Assembly (NCBI GenBank): GCA_934663645.1
Contig: CAKUKR010000005.1
Location: 1 to 48,004, forward strand
DNA: 48,004 bases
From: an uncultured Muribaculaceae bacterium
Lineage (GTDB): Bacteria > Bacteroidota > Bacteroidia > Bacteroidales > Muribaculaceae
Direction of reading: 5' to 3'
Shown here: positions 16,643-25,264 of the stretch, in pieces
Numbering within the stretch: the stretch's first letter is position 1
How the letters are laid out: each line of letters begins with the position of its first letter
Notes under the pieces: generated by a model
Seen by the model: the letters and a program-made list of their open reading frames with translations, nothing else
Told to the model about the DNA's origin: nothing
The model's database searches: none
Translations under genes and position numbers: made by a program

Positions 16643-16930
16643 ATGAGCAGATACACTCGCGCTAAGAGGGAAGACGCTGTCAAGCCCTCAAAGAGAAGAA
16701 TGCAGTTCAGCATTGGCAACGTATGGAATAGCCTTAAAGACCTCAACATCATGTGTAATGACAAGGCCAACGAGGTTATAAAGTACGTTGAGTTAAGAGA
16801 CGGCGAAGAACTGGAAGTAGTATTTTGGACTGAGGACATACCAGAACTCATCTGCATCGCCAAAATTTCCAAGAATGAGTTCGGACTCCCAGTGTACACA
16901 TTGGACTACTCGCAGTCAACTCTGATATAA
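16643..16930 (+). CDS. Small protein of unknown function (95 residues)
   Basis: I do not recognise this protein. It starts with a basic stretch (MSRYTRAKREDAVKPSKRRMQF). It continues with alternating strands and helices in which acidic and hydrophobic residues alternate (EVIKYVELRDGEELEVVFWTEDIPELICIAKISKNEFGLPVYTLDY). It has no signal peptide or membrane span, so it is probably cytoplasmic. A perfect promoter lies upstream and a strong hairpin downstream, so it is a free-standing, expressed gene. The ATG at 16643 is preferred over an upstream codon at 16616, which falls inside the promoter. Confidence 0.75.
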   Translation: MSRYTRAKREDAVKPSKRRMQFSIGNVWNSLKDLNIMCNDKANEVIKYVELRDGEELEVVFWTEDIPELICIAKISKNEFGLPVYTLDYSQSTLI

Positions 16931-16940
16931 CGCCTCGCCG

Positions 16941-16984
16941 TGAACAACACCCTGAAGGTTTCAAACCTTTGGGGTGCTTGTTCA
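16941..16984 (+). terminator. Long hairpin after the orphan gene
   Basis: An interrupted palindrome runs from TGAACA (16941) to TGTTCA (16984), with inner arms CACCC/GGGTG and AAGGTTT/AAACCTT around a single-base centre. It begins 10 bp after the stop. No T-tract follows, but the stem is very strong. Confidence 0.75.
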
Positions 16985-17013
16985 TTTCCAACAATGCCGC
17001 AAGGTATGCGTAC

Positions 17014-17040
17014 AAAAAAACGCACCCATTACAGGTGCGT
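17014..17040 (-). terminator. Rho-independent terminator of tRNA-Ser(GGA)
   Basis: On the minus strand ACGCACC (17040-17034) pairs with GGTGCGT (17026-17020) and is followed by a seven-T tract (17020-17014). It sits 14 bp after the tRNA end. Confidence 0.88.
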
Positions 17041-17054
17041 CCCAAATAAAATCA

Positions 17055-17145
17055 TGGCGGAGTGAGGGGGATTCGAACCCCCGATACGCTTTTGGCGTAT
17101 ACACGCTTTCCAGGCGTGCCTCTTCAACCACTCGAGCATCACTCC
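17055..17145 (-). tRNA. tRNA-Ser (anticodon GGA), CCA encoded
   Basis: Read on the minus strand, acceptor arms GGAGTGA and TCACTCC pair, with discriminator G and an encoded CCA end (17055-17057). The anticodon stem-loop CACGC-CTGGAAA-GCGTG carries GGA. A long variable arm (TATACGC...GCGTAT) marks it as a class II serine tRNA. Confidence 0.95.
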
Positions 17146-17188
17146 TGATGTCCGTCCTTTGCGGCACGGCCTCTTGCGGTTTGCGCTG

Positions 17189-17219
17189 CAAAGGTAATGC
17201 TTTTATCCGGAACGGCAAT
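17189..17219 (-). promoter_or_regulatory. Probable promoter of tRNA-Ser(GGA)
   Basis: CAAAGGTA at 17189-17196 reads TACCTTTG on the minus strand, a perfect -7 box. The -33 is partial (ATTG at 17219-17216, 19 bp spacer). It is 44 bp before the tRNA. Confidence 0.6.
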
Positions 17220-17240
17220 GCGATTGTGTGTTTTTTTTAT

Positions 17241-17248
17241 TAATTTTG
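17241..17248 (+). promoter_or_regulatory. Probable -7 box upstream of the lipoprotein gene
   Basis: TAATTTTG matches TAnnTTTG, but no TTTG is found 19-21 bp upstream. It would give a leader of about 88 nt for the gene at 17343. Confidence 0.45.
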
Positions 17249-17342
17249 CCGTGTTAACCGGTTCGGCATGCCGCATGGATAACGCTGCGACCCGAAAGGG
17301 GGCAGAATCGTCCAAAGGCATACCTCGGATAAACCTTTGACT

Positions 17343-17933
17343 ATGAAAAAATTGCTGATAGCCTTTGTGGCGATACTGTCAGTGCTGGCAGTGGGCTGCA
17401 AGAAAAAAGGAGGGGACGGCACAAACGGGTTCCCCGCGAATTTCATGACGATGCGCGACAGCGAGCGTCTGGAATACATGATGCGGCGCGTTGACCCTGA
17501 CTCCGTGGCACGTTTCCTGTGCTATTCATACCTGGGCCGCGTGCCCGGCTCAAAAATCGACACCCTGGCAGTGGCGCACCTGTATGCGTGCGACAAGTAC
17601 CGTGGCGAAGATTTCGAGAAGTACATCACATCATTTGAGACTGCAGTCAATGGGCTGCCCCTCTGCGACAAGATGCACACGCAGCTTGCCCTCGGCACGT
17701 CTGACACCCTCTCCGTGGGCTACGACCTGGGGCTGGGATATGTGAGCCAGATACGCACACGCGGGCTGACACAGAAGGACATCGACGCCGACATCGACAA
17801 CCTGCGCAAGGCATGCGGCACTGACACTGCCACCTATACGCGCTTCGTCAAGGGGTTCAAGACCGCGCTGCAGGCAGACCGAGGCAAGGACCTGCCCAAC
17901 GACATTTATTCACGCTACATCAACCTGAAATGA
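17343..17933 (+). CDS. Predicted lipoprotein of unknown function
   Basis: The N-terminus MKKLLIAFVAILSVLAVGC is a lipoprotein signal with Cys19 as the acylation site. The three lysines after the Cys are unlike an outer-surface export signal (inference). The remaining 177 residues are soluble and helical, with a run LSVGYDLGLGYVSQIRTRGLTQKDIDADIDNLRKAC that faintly recalls the N-terminal dimerisation helix of FKBP-type isomerases, but no catalytic domain follows. It ends 1 bp before the polyprenyl synthase start, so the two are likely co-transcribed. ATG 17343 is preferred over a TTG at 17337. Confidence 0.75.
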   Translation: MKKLLIAFVAILSVLAVGCKKKGGDGTNGFPANFMTMRDSERLEYMMRRVDPDSVARFLCYSYLGRVPGSKIDTLAVAHLYACDKYRGEDFEKYITSFETAVNGLPLCDKMHTQLALGTSDTLSVGYDLGLGYVSQIRTRGLTQKDIDADIDNLRKACGTDTATYTRFVKGFKTALQADRGKDLPNDIYSRYINLK

Positions 17934-17934
17934 C

Positions 17935-18903
17935 ATGAAACGCATATCTGAATACAGAGACATATTCGAGGGCGGGCTGAGCCGCCTGGACTATAACCGC
18001 CCGGGGCTGGAACGCCTCTACGAGCCTGTCGTCTACGGCATCACCGCCGGCGGCAAACGGCTGCGCCCGGTGCTGACGCTCATGGGCTGCGACGCTTTCT
18101 GCGGCAACGCGGAGGCTGCGCTCCGGGCCGCGCTCGGGGTAGAGATGTTCCACAACTTCACGCTGGTGCACGATGACGTGATGGACCATTCGGACATGCG
18201 CCGCGGGCGTCCCACCGTACACAAGAAATGGGATGTCAACACGGCTATCCTGAGCGGCGACACCATGCTTACGCTCGCCACACAGCTGGTCATGGATGTG
18301 CCTGACGACAAGCTGCGCAGCGTCCTCGACACTTTCAACCGCATGGCAGTCGAGGTGTACGAGGGGCAGCGGCACGACACCGATTTCGAGACCCGCGACG
18401 ACGTGACCGCAGATGAATACATCCACATGATTACGCTCAAGACTGGGGCTCTGCTCGGCGGCGCGGCACGCATAGGCTGCATCATCGGCGGCGCGACAGA
18501 GGCGCAGGGCAGCCGCGTGGACGAGTTCGGGCGTTGCCTGGGCGTTGCCTTCCAGATACAGGACGACTACCTCGACGTGTTCGGCGACAGCGAGACATTC
18601 GGCAAGCCTATCGGCGGCGACATCCTCAACGGCAAGAAGACATACCTGCTGCTCGAAGCTCTCAACCGTGGAGGAAGCGACAGCGACGCGCTGCGGAGCG
18701 CGATGCAAATGGAGAACGGACAGGTCAAGATACAGACAGTCACACGCATATACGAGCGCATGGGCATCGACGAGATGTGCCGCAAGGCTGTAGCCTCGTG
18801 GATGGGACGCGCCCTTAAGTCGCTGAAGAAAGCGGGGCTGACCGAAGAGGGCTACGAGTGCTTCCGGATGTTTGCCGAGAAACTTATTGGCCGCACCAAA
18901 TGA
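17935..18903 (+). CDS. Short-chain polyprenyl diphosphate synthase (IspA/GGPPS-like)
   Basis: The 322-residue protein carries both aspartate-rich motifs of trans-prenyltransferases: DDVMD (Asp80, Asp81, Asp84) and QIQDDYLDVFGD. It also has GGKRLRPVL for pyrophosphate binding and KTG before the second motif. It condenses isopentenyl diphosphate with an allylic diphosphate, most likely to C15 or C20; the exact chain length is not certain from sequence. It overlaps tatD by 4 bp (ATGA) and follows the lipoprotein gene by 1 bp. Confidence 0.92.
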   Translation: MKRISEYRDIFEGGLSRLDYNRPGLERLYEPVVYGITAGGKRLRPVLTLMGCDAFCGNAEAALRAALGVEMFHNFTLVHDDVMDHSDMRRGRPTVHKKWDVNTAILSGDTMLTLATQLVMDVPDDKLRSVLDTFNRMAVEVYEGQRHDTDFETRDDVTADEYIHMITLKTGALLGGAARIGCIIGGATEAQGSRVDEFGRCLGVAFQIQDDYLDVFGDSETFGKPIGGDILNGKKTYLLLEALNRGGSDSDALRSAMQMENGQVKIQTVTRIYERMGIDEMCRKAVASWMGRALKSLKKAGLTEEGYECFRMFAEKLIGRTK

Positions 18904-19676
18904 TTGACACTCACACGCATCTCTACATGCCGGAGTTTGCCGACGACGGCCGTGAAGCCGCCGTCGAGCGGGCTATCGCCGCCGGGGTAAGGCGAATGGT
19001 GTTCCCCAATGTCGATGCCGGCACTGCCGCCGACATGATTGCCTTGCACCGCCGCTACCCCGAAGCCACGCGCATGGCCATGGGGCTTCACCCGACGGAG
19101 GTGCGCGGCGACTGGCAAGTGCAGCTCGGCAAGATACGCGAGATGCTGGACGAAGGCGGATATGCCGCTATCGGCGAGGTCGGAATTGACCTGTATTGGG
19201 ACAGGACATACCGCGACGAGCAGATGGAGGTTTTCCGCCGCCAGCTGCAGTGGGCAAAGGAATTGTCGCTGCCGGTCATAATACATTGCCGTGACGGCCT
19301 CGATGAGACGCTGGAGTGTATCAAGGCTGAGGATATGGGCAGCCACCGTCTGCTCTTCCACAGCTTCACGGGCAGTCCGGACGATGCGGACCGCATACTC
19401 GCCGCAGTCCCCGGGGCAATGTTCGGCATCAACGGCGTGGTGACGTTCAAGAACGCCAGTGAGGTGCGCCAGGCCGTCGCGCATATCGGCATCGGCCGCA
19501 TACTGCTCGAGACAGACTCGCCATACCTCGCCCCCGTGCCGCAACGAGGGCGGCGCAACGAGAGCGCGTACCTGCCCGAAATATGCCGCAAGGTGGCTGA
19601 AACGCTCGGCATGACGGCAGATGAAGCGGAACAGGCGACCGACAGGTCGGCAACGGTATTTTTCGCGATGACATGA
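18900..19676 (+). CDS. TatD-family metal-dependent DNase/hydrolase
   Basis: The 258-residue protein is a standard TatD-family TIM-barrel hydrolase. Metal ligands are visible in IDTHTHLY (start), AIGEVGIDLYWD (Glu), VIIHCRD, LLFHSFTGS and LLETDSPYLAP (Asp). Family members have 3'-5' DNA exonuclease or deacylase activity. The start at 18900 (MIDTHTH) overlaps the stop of the prenyl synthase gene; the frame is open further upstream but without homology. Its end overlaps the antiporter gene by 4 bp. Confidence 0.93.
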   Translation: MIDTHTHLYMPEFADDGREAAVERAIAAGVRRMVFPNVDAGTAADMIALHRRYPEATRMAMGLHPTEVRGDWQVQLGKIREMLDEGGYAAIGEVGIDLYWDRTYRDEQMEVFRRQLQWAKELSLPVIIHCRDGLDETLECIKAEDMGSHRLLFHSFTGSPDDADRILAAVPGAMFGINGVVTFKNASEVRQAVAHIGIGRILLETDSPYLAPVPQRGRRNESAYLPEICRKVAETLGMTADEAEQATDRSATVFFAMT

Positions 19677-21856
19677 GCATGATACTGGGCAGCATATTGT
19701 CGTTCCCCTTGCAGCAGCCGGTGGCGATAGTCCTGCTGGTGCTGCTGATAATACTGCTCGCCCCGATGCTCCTGTCGCGACTCAAGATACCCACGATCGT
19801 GGGCATGATACTCGCCGGCATGGCCGTAGGCCCGCACGGGTTCAACCTGCTGGCCCGCGACGCGAGCTTCGAGATATTCGGGCAGGTGGGGATACTGTAC
19901 CTCATGTTCCTCGCCGGCATCGAGATAGACATGTACAACCTGCGGCGCAACCTGCGGCGGGGCATCGTCTTCGGCATCATCACATTCATGCTGCCTATGC
20001 TGCTTGGCATCGCCGTGAGCCGCTACGCCTTGGGGACAGGGTGGCTGACGGCCGTGCTGCTCTCCTCGATGTTCGCCTCGCACACGCTGATTTCCTACCC
20101 CATAGTCACCCGCTTCGGCCTGAGCAACAACCGTGCGGTGGTCATATCCATCTGCGGCACGATAGTGGCAGTGCTGCTTGCCCTTGTCGCCCTCGCCGGG
20201 GTCATCGACATACGGCAGCAGGGCTCGTTCAGCTGGCTCAACCTGTCGCGGCTGCTTGTGCAGTCGGCTCTCGTCGCCGTGGCGATAGGCTTCACATACC
20301 CCTGGCTGACACGCCGCTTCTTCCGCCGCTACAACGACTCGGTGGTGCAGTTTGTCTACATCCTGGCGATGATGCTGCTCGCCTCGCTTACGGCTAAGCT
20401 CGCCGGTCTTGAGGCTATCCTCGGTGCGTTCTATGCCGGGCTGGTGCTCAACAAGTTCCTTCCCATACGGTCGCCGCTGATGAACAGGATAATATTCGTC
20501 GGCAACGCCATATTCATCCCCTACTTCCTGATAGGCGTGGGCATGCTCATCAACGTGCGCGTCATCTTCGGCAGCTGGGACGTGGTCTATGTCTCCGCCG
20601 TCATGTCGCTCACCGCGCTGGCGGCGAAATGGCTGTCGGCATACATGGGGCAGCGCATCTGGCATTTCCGCCGCAACGAGCGCAGGCTCATGTTCGGCCT
20701 CACCTCCGGCAAGGCCGCCGCCACGATAGCCGCCACGATGCTCGGCTACCAGTACGGGCTGCTCACCGAGGAGATGATGAACGGCGCGGTGCTGATGATA
20801 CTGGTGTGCTGCGGCGTGGCATCGGTGATGACCGAGCGGGGCGCGATGCGCATACACATCGACATAGCCGGCGAGTCCCTCCGCGCCGACGGCAGCGACG
20901 GCCAGCGGAGCAACGCCCGCCAGCTCGTAGCCGTCTCCAACCCCGTCACAGCCGAGGAAATCATGAACCTCGCCATACTGATGCGCCACCCCGACAACCA
21001 TACGGAAATCACCACGCTGTTCGTGCGCAGCACCGACGACTCGCGCATCGTCAACACCGGGCGCAACGCCCTGCGCCTCGCCTCGGGAGCGGCTTCGGCT
21101 GTCGATGTCGAGGTGCATGACATAGAGCGGTACGACATGAACATCGTCGCAGGAATGGTCAACGTGATGAAGGAACGCGGCTGCACCGACCTGATACTCG
21201 GCATGCACAGGCGGTCAAACATCGTGGACACGTTCTACGGCAATGTCATCGAGCAGCTGCTGCGCACCTGCAACAAGATGATCATCATGTCGCGTTGCTT
21301 CATTCCGGTCGATACCATACGCCGCCTTATGGTCATCGTCCCCACCAAGGCCGAATACGAGACCGGCTTCCGCCAGTGGGTGGAACGCATGGGCAACCTC
21401 GCGACACAGCTCGGCTGCAAGGTCGTCTTCATCGTGGCCGACGAGACGGCACGGTTCGTGCGCGGAGTGCTGGATGCCGGCAAATACGCCATCGAGACCG
21501 AGTTCCGCTCCATGCAGTCGTGGGACGATTTCATCACCCACTCCGCCGACATCGAGTATGACGACCTGATGGTGGTCATCGGCGCACGGCGCACGTCCGT
21601 CTCCTTCTCCACCGACCTCGAGAACCTGCCGGCACACCTGATGCGCTATCATTCGGCGCAGAACATGCTGGTCATCTACCCCGAACAGTTCGGCGCAGAC
21701 GTGGAAATGCCCGAGCCGATAGACGACCTGCTGTCGCAGCCCTACACCACCAACCCGACACCGTGGCGGCTCTCGCTGTCGCACCTGCGCGACGTTGTGA
21801 CAGCCCACCTGCGCCGCCGCCACATCGACCGCCTCCGCCGCAAGCAGCAAAAGTGA
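19673..21856 (+). CDS. CPA2-type Na+(K+)/H+ antiporter with C-terminal USP-like domains
   Basis: Residues 1-400 hold about 12 membrane spans and match monovalent cation:proton antiporter-2 proteins, including LILLAPMLLSRLKIPTIVGMILAGMAVGPHG and LEAILGAFYAGLVLN. Residues 410-727 are soluble and look like two universal-stress-like nucleotide-binding domains, with a TDLILGMHRRSNIVDTFYG segment matching the GxxG-type USP loop. It probably exports Na+ or K+ for protons at the inner membrane with cytoplasmic gating. It overlaps tatD by 4 bp (ATGA). Confidence 0.9.
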   Translation: MSMILGSILSFPLQQPVAIVLLVLLIILLAPMLLSRLKIPTIVGMILAGMAVGPHGFNLLARDASFEIFGQVGILYLMFLAGIEIDMYNLRRNLRRGIVFGIITFMLPMLLGIAVSRYALGTGWLTAVLLSSMFASHTLISYPIVTRFGLSNNRAVVISICGTIVAVLLALVALAGVIDIRQQGSFSWLNLSRLLVQSALVAVAIGFTYPWLTRRFFRRYNDSVVQFVYILAMMLLASLTAKLAGLEAILGAFYAGLVLNKFLPIRSPLMNRIIFVGNAIFIPYFLIGVGMLINVRVIFGSWDVVYVSAVMSLTALAAKWLSAYMGQRIWHFRRNERRLMFGLTSGKAAATIAATMLGYQYGLLTEEMMNGAVLMILVCCGVASVMTERGAMRIHIDIAGESLRADGSDGQRSNARQLVAVSNPVTAEEIMNLAILMRHPDNHTEITTLFVRSTDDSRIVNTGRNALRLASGAASAVDVEVHDIERYDMNIVAGMVNVMKERGCTDLILGMHRRSNIVDTFYGNVIEQLLRTCNKMIIMSRCFIPVDTIRRLMVIVPTKAEYETGFRQWVERMGNLATQLGCKVVFIVADETARFVRGVLDAGKYAIETEFRSMQSWDDFITHSADIEYDDLMVVIGARRTSVSFSTDLENLPAHLMRYHSAQNMLVIYPEQFGADVEMPEPIDDLLSQPYTTNPTPWRLSLSHLRDVVTAHLRRRHIDRLRRKQQK

Positions 21857-21940
21857 CTTGCACCACATTATCAGAGCGAGTGCAACTGGTTAAAAATCAG
21901 CGGCTGCGGCCGAGACGAAAAAATTTTATCGCCGAAAAAC

Positions 21941-21971
21941 TTGCACACTACGGAAAAACTGATTAACTTTG
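21941..21971 (+). promoter_or_regulatory. Promoter of tRNA-Ser(GCT)
   Basis: TAACTTTG at 21964-21971 is a perfect -7 box with a partial -33 (TTG at 21941-21943, spacer 20). It lies 58 bp before the tRNA. Confidence 0.7.
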
Positions 21972-22029
21972 CACCGCAAAACGGCAAACGCCGCTATGCA
22001 CGACATAAACGCTTTTCAATTAATTATGA

Positions 22030-22117
22030 GGAGAGGTGGGTGAGTGGCTGAAACCACCGGTTTGCTAAACCGACGTAGGACTCAATCCTACCACGAGTTC
22101 GAATCTCGTCCTCTCCG
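22030..22117 (+). tRNA. tRNA-Ser (anticodon GCT)
   Basis: Acceptor arms GGAGAGG (22030-22036) and CCTCTCC (22110-22116) pair with discriminator G. The anticodon loop TTGCTAA holds GCT. A long variable arm (GTAGGACTCAATCCTAC) is present. CCA is not encoded. Confidence 0.95.
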
Positions 22118-22121
22118 CAAC

Positions 22122-22160
22122 AAGCGACCGAGCTGATGCTCGGTCGCTTATTTATTATAT
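22122..22160 (+). terminator. Terminator of tRNA-Ser(GCT)
   Basis: AAGCGACCGAGC (22122-22133) pairs perfectly with GCTCGGTCGCTT (22138-22149) around TGAT, followed by an A/T-rich tail (ATTTATTATAT). Confidence 0.9.
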
Positions 22161-22186
22161 ACAAGCGTTTAATCCAGACTGTCGGA

Positions 22187-22218
22187 TTTGGCGGTGTGGA
22201 TGAGTTTGCGTAAATTTG
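22187..22218 (+). promoter_or_regulatory. Promoter of the GH3-family gene
   Basis: TTTG (22187-22190), a 20-bp spacer and TAAATTTG (22211-22218) match the consensus fully, 31 bp before the start codon. Confidence 0.85.
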
Positions 22219-22249
22219 TGGCTGATACCAACGTACTGAAAGGGACGAT

Positions 22250-23770
22250 ATGATGGACTTTACTCCTATAGCAAGACATTTCCTGGCGAAAAGGGCAGCG
22301 AGGACTGACCGCTGGGCCGCCGAGGGCGAGGACATTCAGCGTGCGCAGCTGGCGTGGCTGCTCTCTCACGGCGGCAATACGGCTTACGGCAGGGCTGTGG
22401 GGCTGGACGGCTGCAGCGGCTATGAGGCGTTCCGCGAGCGTGTCCCCTTGGTGGACTACGAGCCGCTGCGCCCTTACGTGATGCGCATGATACGCGGCGA
22501 GCGCGATGTGCTGTGGCGCGGCCAGTGTCTGCGCTATGCACAGTCGTCGGGCACTTCGGGCGGCAAGTCGAAGTACATTCCCGTGACCGCCGACTCGCTG
22601 CGGCGCAACCATTACCCGGGTGCGAGCGACAGCGTGGCGCACTACCTGCGTGCCACTCCGGGCAGCCGCATGTTCTCGGGCAAGGGATTCATTCTGGGCG
22701 GCAGTTTCGCCAACGAGCTGCATGAAGAGGACATCGCCCGGGGCGTGCGCATCGGCGACCTGAGCGCGACCCTGATAGACCGTATACCGGCGGGTGCCGG
22801 TATGTTCCGCGTGCCGTCCAAGCGCATTGCGCTGATGCCTGACTGGGAGGAGAAGCTGCCGGCTCTGGCCAACGCAGCGTTGAGGTGCAACATCACCAAC
22901 ATTTCGGGAGTGCCGTCGTGGTTCCTGACCGTGATACGCACGGTGCTTCAGATGACCGGCGCAGAGCGCATCACCGACGTATGGCGCAACCTCGAGGTGT
23001 TCTTTCACGGCGGCATCGCCTTCTCCCCCTACCGCGAGGAGTATGCGCGTCTGTGCGACCCTGCGCAGATGCACTACGTGGAGACGTACAATGCTTCGGA
23101 AGGGTTCTTCGCCAGCGCGACAAGCCCGGGCGACAGGGAGATGCTGCTGCAGATAGACAGCGCGGTGTTCTACGAGTTCCTGCCGCTGGGAGGGGACTCC
23201 CCTATCCCGCTTTGGGAAGTACAGCAGGGCAAGGTGTACGAGCTGATTATCACGGCTGCCAACGGGCTGTGGCGTTACCGCATCGGCGACACGGTGCGCA
23301 TAGAGTCAACTGCGCCGGTCAAGATAACCATAGCCGGGCGCACCAAGTCATTCATCAACGCTTTCGGCGAGGAGGTCATGGAGTACAATGCCGATGACGC
23401 GATAGCGAGCGCAATGCGCCTGACCGGGGCAAGGATAGCCAACTACACTGTTGCTCCGGTATATGCCCGCAACGGCGAGCGAGGATGCCACCAGTGGATA
23501 ATAGAATGGCTGACACCGCCGATGGACACTGCCGCGTTTGCCGCCGAGCTCGACCGCCGTCTGCAAGAGGTCAATTCCGATTACCAGGCCAAACGCAGCC
23601 ACGGCATTTTCCTCGCGCCGCCGCAGGTGGTGACAGTCCCTGCCGGCACATTCGACCGCTGGCTCGAGACGCACGGCAACGGCAAGCTCGGGGGGCAGCG
23701 CAAGATACCCCGGCTGAGCAACGACCGCCGCATCGCGGAGCAGCTGGGCGTAACAGAACGGCAGCCGTAA
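22250..23770 (+). CDS. GH3-superfamily acyl-adenylate-forming enzyme
   Basis: The 506-residue protein matches bacterial members of the GH3 (plant auxin-conjugating) family. It has the ATP-binding loop SSGTSGGKSKYIPVT, the acyl-site region YNASEGFFA, and the late motif LWRYRIGDTVRI followed by GRTKSFINAFGEEVME. Plant GH3 enzymes join amino acids to carboxylic acid hormones through an acyl-AMP. The bacterial substrate is unknown. Two ATG codons lie at 22250 and 22253. It stands alone between a tRNA and a convergent amylase gene. Confidence 0.88.
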   Translation: MMDFTPIARHFLAKRAARTDRWAAEGEDIQRAQLAWLLSHGGNTAYGRAVGLDGCSGYEAFRERVPLVDYEPLRPYVMRMIRGERDVLWRGQCLRYAQSSGTSGGKSKYIPVTADSLRRNHYPGASDSVAHYLRATPGSRMFSGKGFILGGSFANELHEEDIARGVRIGDLSATLIDRIPAGAGMFRVPSKRIALMPDWEEKLPALANAALRCNITNISGVPSWFLTVIRTVLQMTGAERITDVWRNLEVFFHGGIAFSPYREEYARLCDPAQMHYVETYNASEGFFASATSPGDREMLLQIDSAVFYEFLPLGGDSPIPLWEVQQGKVYELIITAANGLWRYRIGDTVRIESTAPVKITIAGRTKSFINAFGEEVMEYNADDAIASAMRLTGARIANYTVAPVYARNGERGCHQWIIEWLTPPMDTAAFAAELDRRLQEVNSDYQAKRSHGIFLAPPQVVTVPAGTFDRWLETHGNGKLGGQRKIPRLSNDRRIAEQLGVTERQP

Positions 23771-23822
23771 CGGCTACAAGTCCGCCACAGCTGCCATATC
23801 GGGTTCGTTCACTTATCTTCCC

Positions 23823-25229
23823 TTACTTCACAAGGACGAGGTATTGCCAGGGCGACAGTGTCGCTGGCAGAGCCGTCACCTTCTCCTGCGAGAACCATTC
23901 CGTCGCGCCGGATAGCGCAGATGCGTCCACGCTTAGGCGCAGGGGCTGCTCCTTACTGCTGAGGTTGGCTATCACAGTCACCTCGTTGCCTGACGCGGTG
24001 CGCTGGAAAGCCATAACGTCGTCGCTTCCGGCACTGATGTCAGTGAAATTGAACACGCCGGCAGCGAGCGCCTTGTTGTCATGCTTCAGCGCGTTGAGCA
24101 TACGGTAGAACAAGGTATGCTCATTATCCTTGTATACAGGCACCTGGTCGTGCTTGAAAAACTCGAAGGCGTGATTCCAGCCCACTTCCTGACCAGTATA
24201 CATCATCGGCATGCCGGGGAGTGTGTAGCTCAACACGGCGAATGTGTTCACAGCCTCGCCGAAGCGGTCAAACTCCGTACCCTCCCACGAGTTGAGGTCA
24301 TGGTTGGTAATCATGTTCATATTGATTGCTCCCTGCGGGTACTGGCGGTGCTGTTTGAGCAGCAGGTCAGTGAGCGTGCGTGCATTAGACTTGGAGAGGT
24401 TCTGCCCATGTCCGGCAGCATACTTGTTGACACCCTGTGTGGCGGCAACGGCATTGAAGGCATCCTTCATCGGCCAGTTGTAGTCCGCGTCAAAGGCACG
24501 AAGCGTTAATTCAGCCTTGGATGCTTCTGCCAGCATGAATACAGGCTTGATCATTTCGAGGCGAGCGCGAGCCTCTTCCCAGAACGAAGTCGGCACCTCG
24601 GCAGCCACGTCGCAGCGGTAGCCGTCAATGTCAGCCTCCTTGACCCAGTATTCGAGCGCATCTATCATCGCGGCACGCAGCTGGGGGTTGGAATAGTCCA
24701 GCTTGTAGGTGTCAGTCCAGTCAAACGGACCGAACATCTCCCCTTTCTCGTTGCGGGCATAGAAATCGGGGTGTTCCTTGACCCACACGTTGTCGCAGCC
24801 GGTATGGTTGCACACCTCGTCTATTATGACCTTCATGCCCAGGCGGTGGGCAGCCTTGACGAAAGAGCGGAGGTCGTCGAAAGTGCCGAACTCGGGGTTG
24901 ACCGCCTTGTAGTCAGCCACGGCGTAGTACGAGCCGAGCTCACCCTTGCGGTTGAGCTTGCTGATAGGGTGTATGGGCATGAGCCACAGTATGTCCACGC
25001 CCAGCTCCTGAAGCCGTGGCAGCTGCTTCTCCATGGCAGCGAGAGTGCGCTCGGGAGTGCCCTGACGCAGGTTGACCTCATAGATGACGGCGTTTCGGAT
25101 CCAGTCAGGATGCTGGGCCGCAGTGTTGAGTGTACCGTATTCCGGTTCGCCGGCAAACGACGGCACGGCTATGCCGCAGGCTGCTGCACAGAGCAGCAGT
25201 CGGCTCACAAGTCTGTTGATACGTTTCAT
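23823..25229 (-). CDS. Secreted GH13 alpha-amylase-family enzyme
   Basis: A signal peptide (about residues 1-26, cleavage after SFAG) leads into a GH13 barrel. The four conserved regions are DEVCNHTG, GYRCDVAAE (nucleophile Asp), FMLAEAS (acid Glu) and ITNHDLNS (second Asp), so the catalytic triad is complete. It probably cuts alpha-1,4-glucans in the periplasm; the exact substrate is open. The C-terminal 90 residues form the usual all-beta domain. It ends a minus-strand pair with the DUF4301 gene (35 bp). Confidence 0.92.
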   Translation of the reverse strand: MKRINRLVSRLLLCAAACGIAVPSFAGEPEYGTLNTAAQHPDWIRNAVIYEVNLRQGTPERTLAAMEKQLPRLQELGVDILWLMPIHPISKLNRKGELGSYYAVADYKAVNPEFGTFDDLRSFVKAAHRLGMKVIIDEVCNHTGCDNVWVKEHPDFYARNEKGEMFGPFDWTDTYKLDYSNPQLRAAMIDALEYWVKEADIDGYRCDVAAEVPTSFWEEARARLEMIKPVFMLAEASKAELTLRAFDADYNWPMKDAFNAVAATQGVNKYAAGHGQNLSKSNARTLTDLLLKQHRQYPQGAINMNMITNHDLNSWEGTEFDRFGEAVNTFAVLSYTLPGMPMMYTGQEVGWNHAFEFFKHDQVPVYKDNEHTLFYRMLNALKHDNKALAAGVFNFTDISAGSDDVMAFQRTASGNEVTVIANLSSKEQPLRLSVDASALSGATEWFSQEKVTALPATLSPWQYLVLVK

Positions 25230-25264
25230 GCAGTAAGTATTTAATGTACAAGTAGTTCAATGTT

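Noticed and set aside
19088..21208. A 706-codon open frame on the minus strand opposite tatD and the antiporter gene
   Set aside because: It is a by-product of high-GC codon use. It is rich in His, Gln and Arg, matches no family and lies opposite two well-supported genes.
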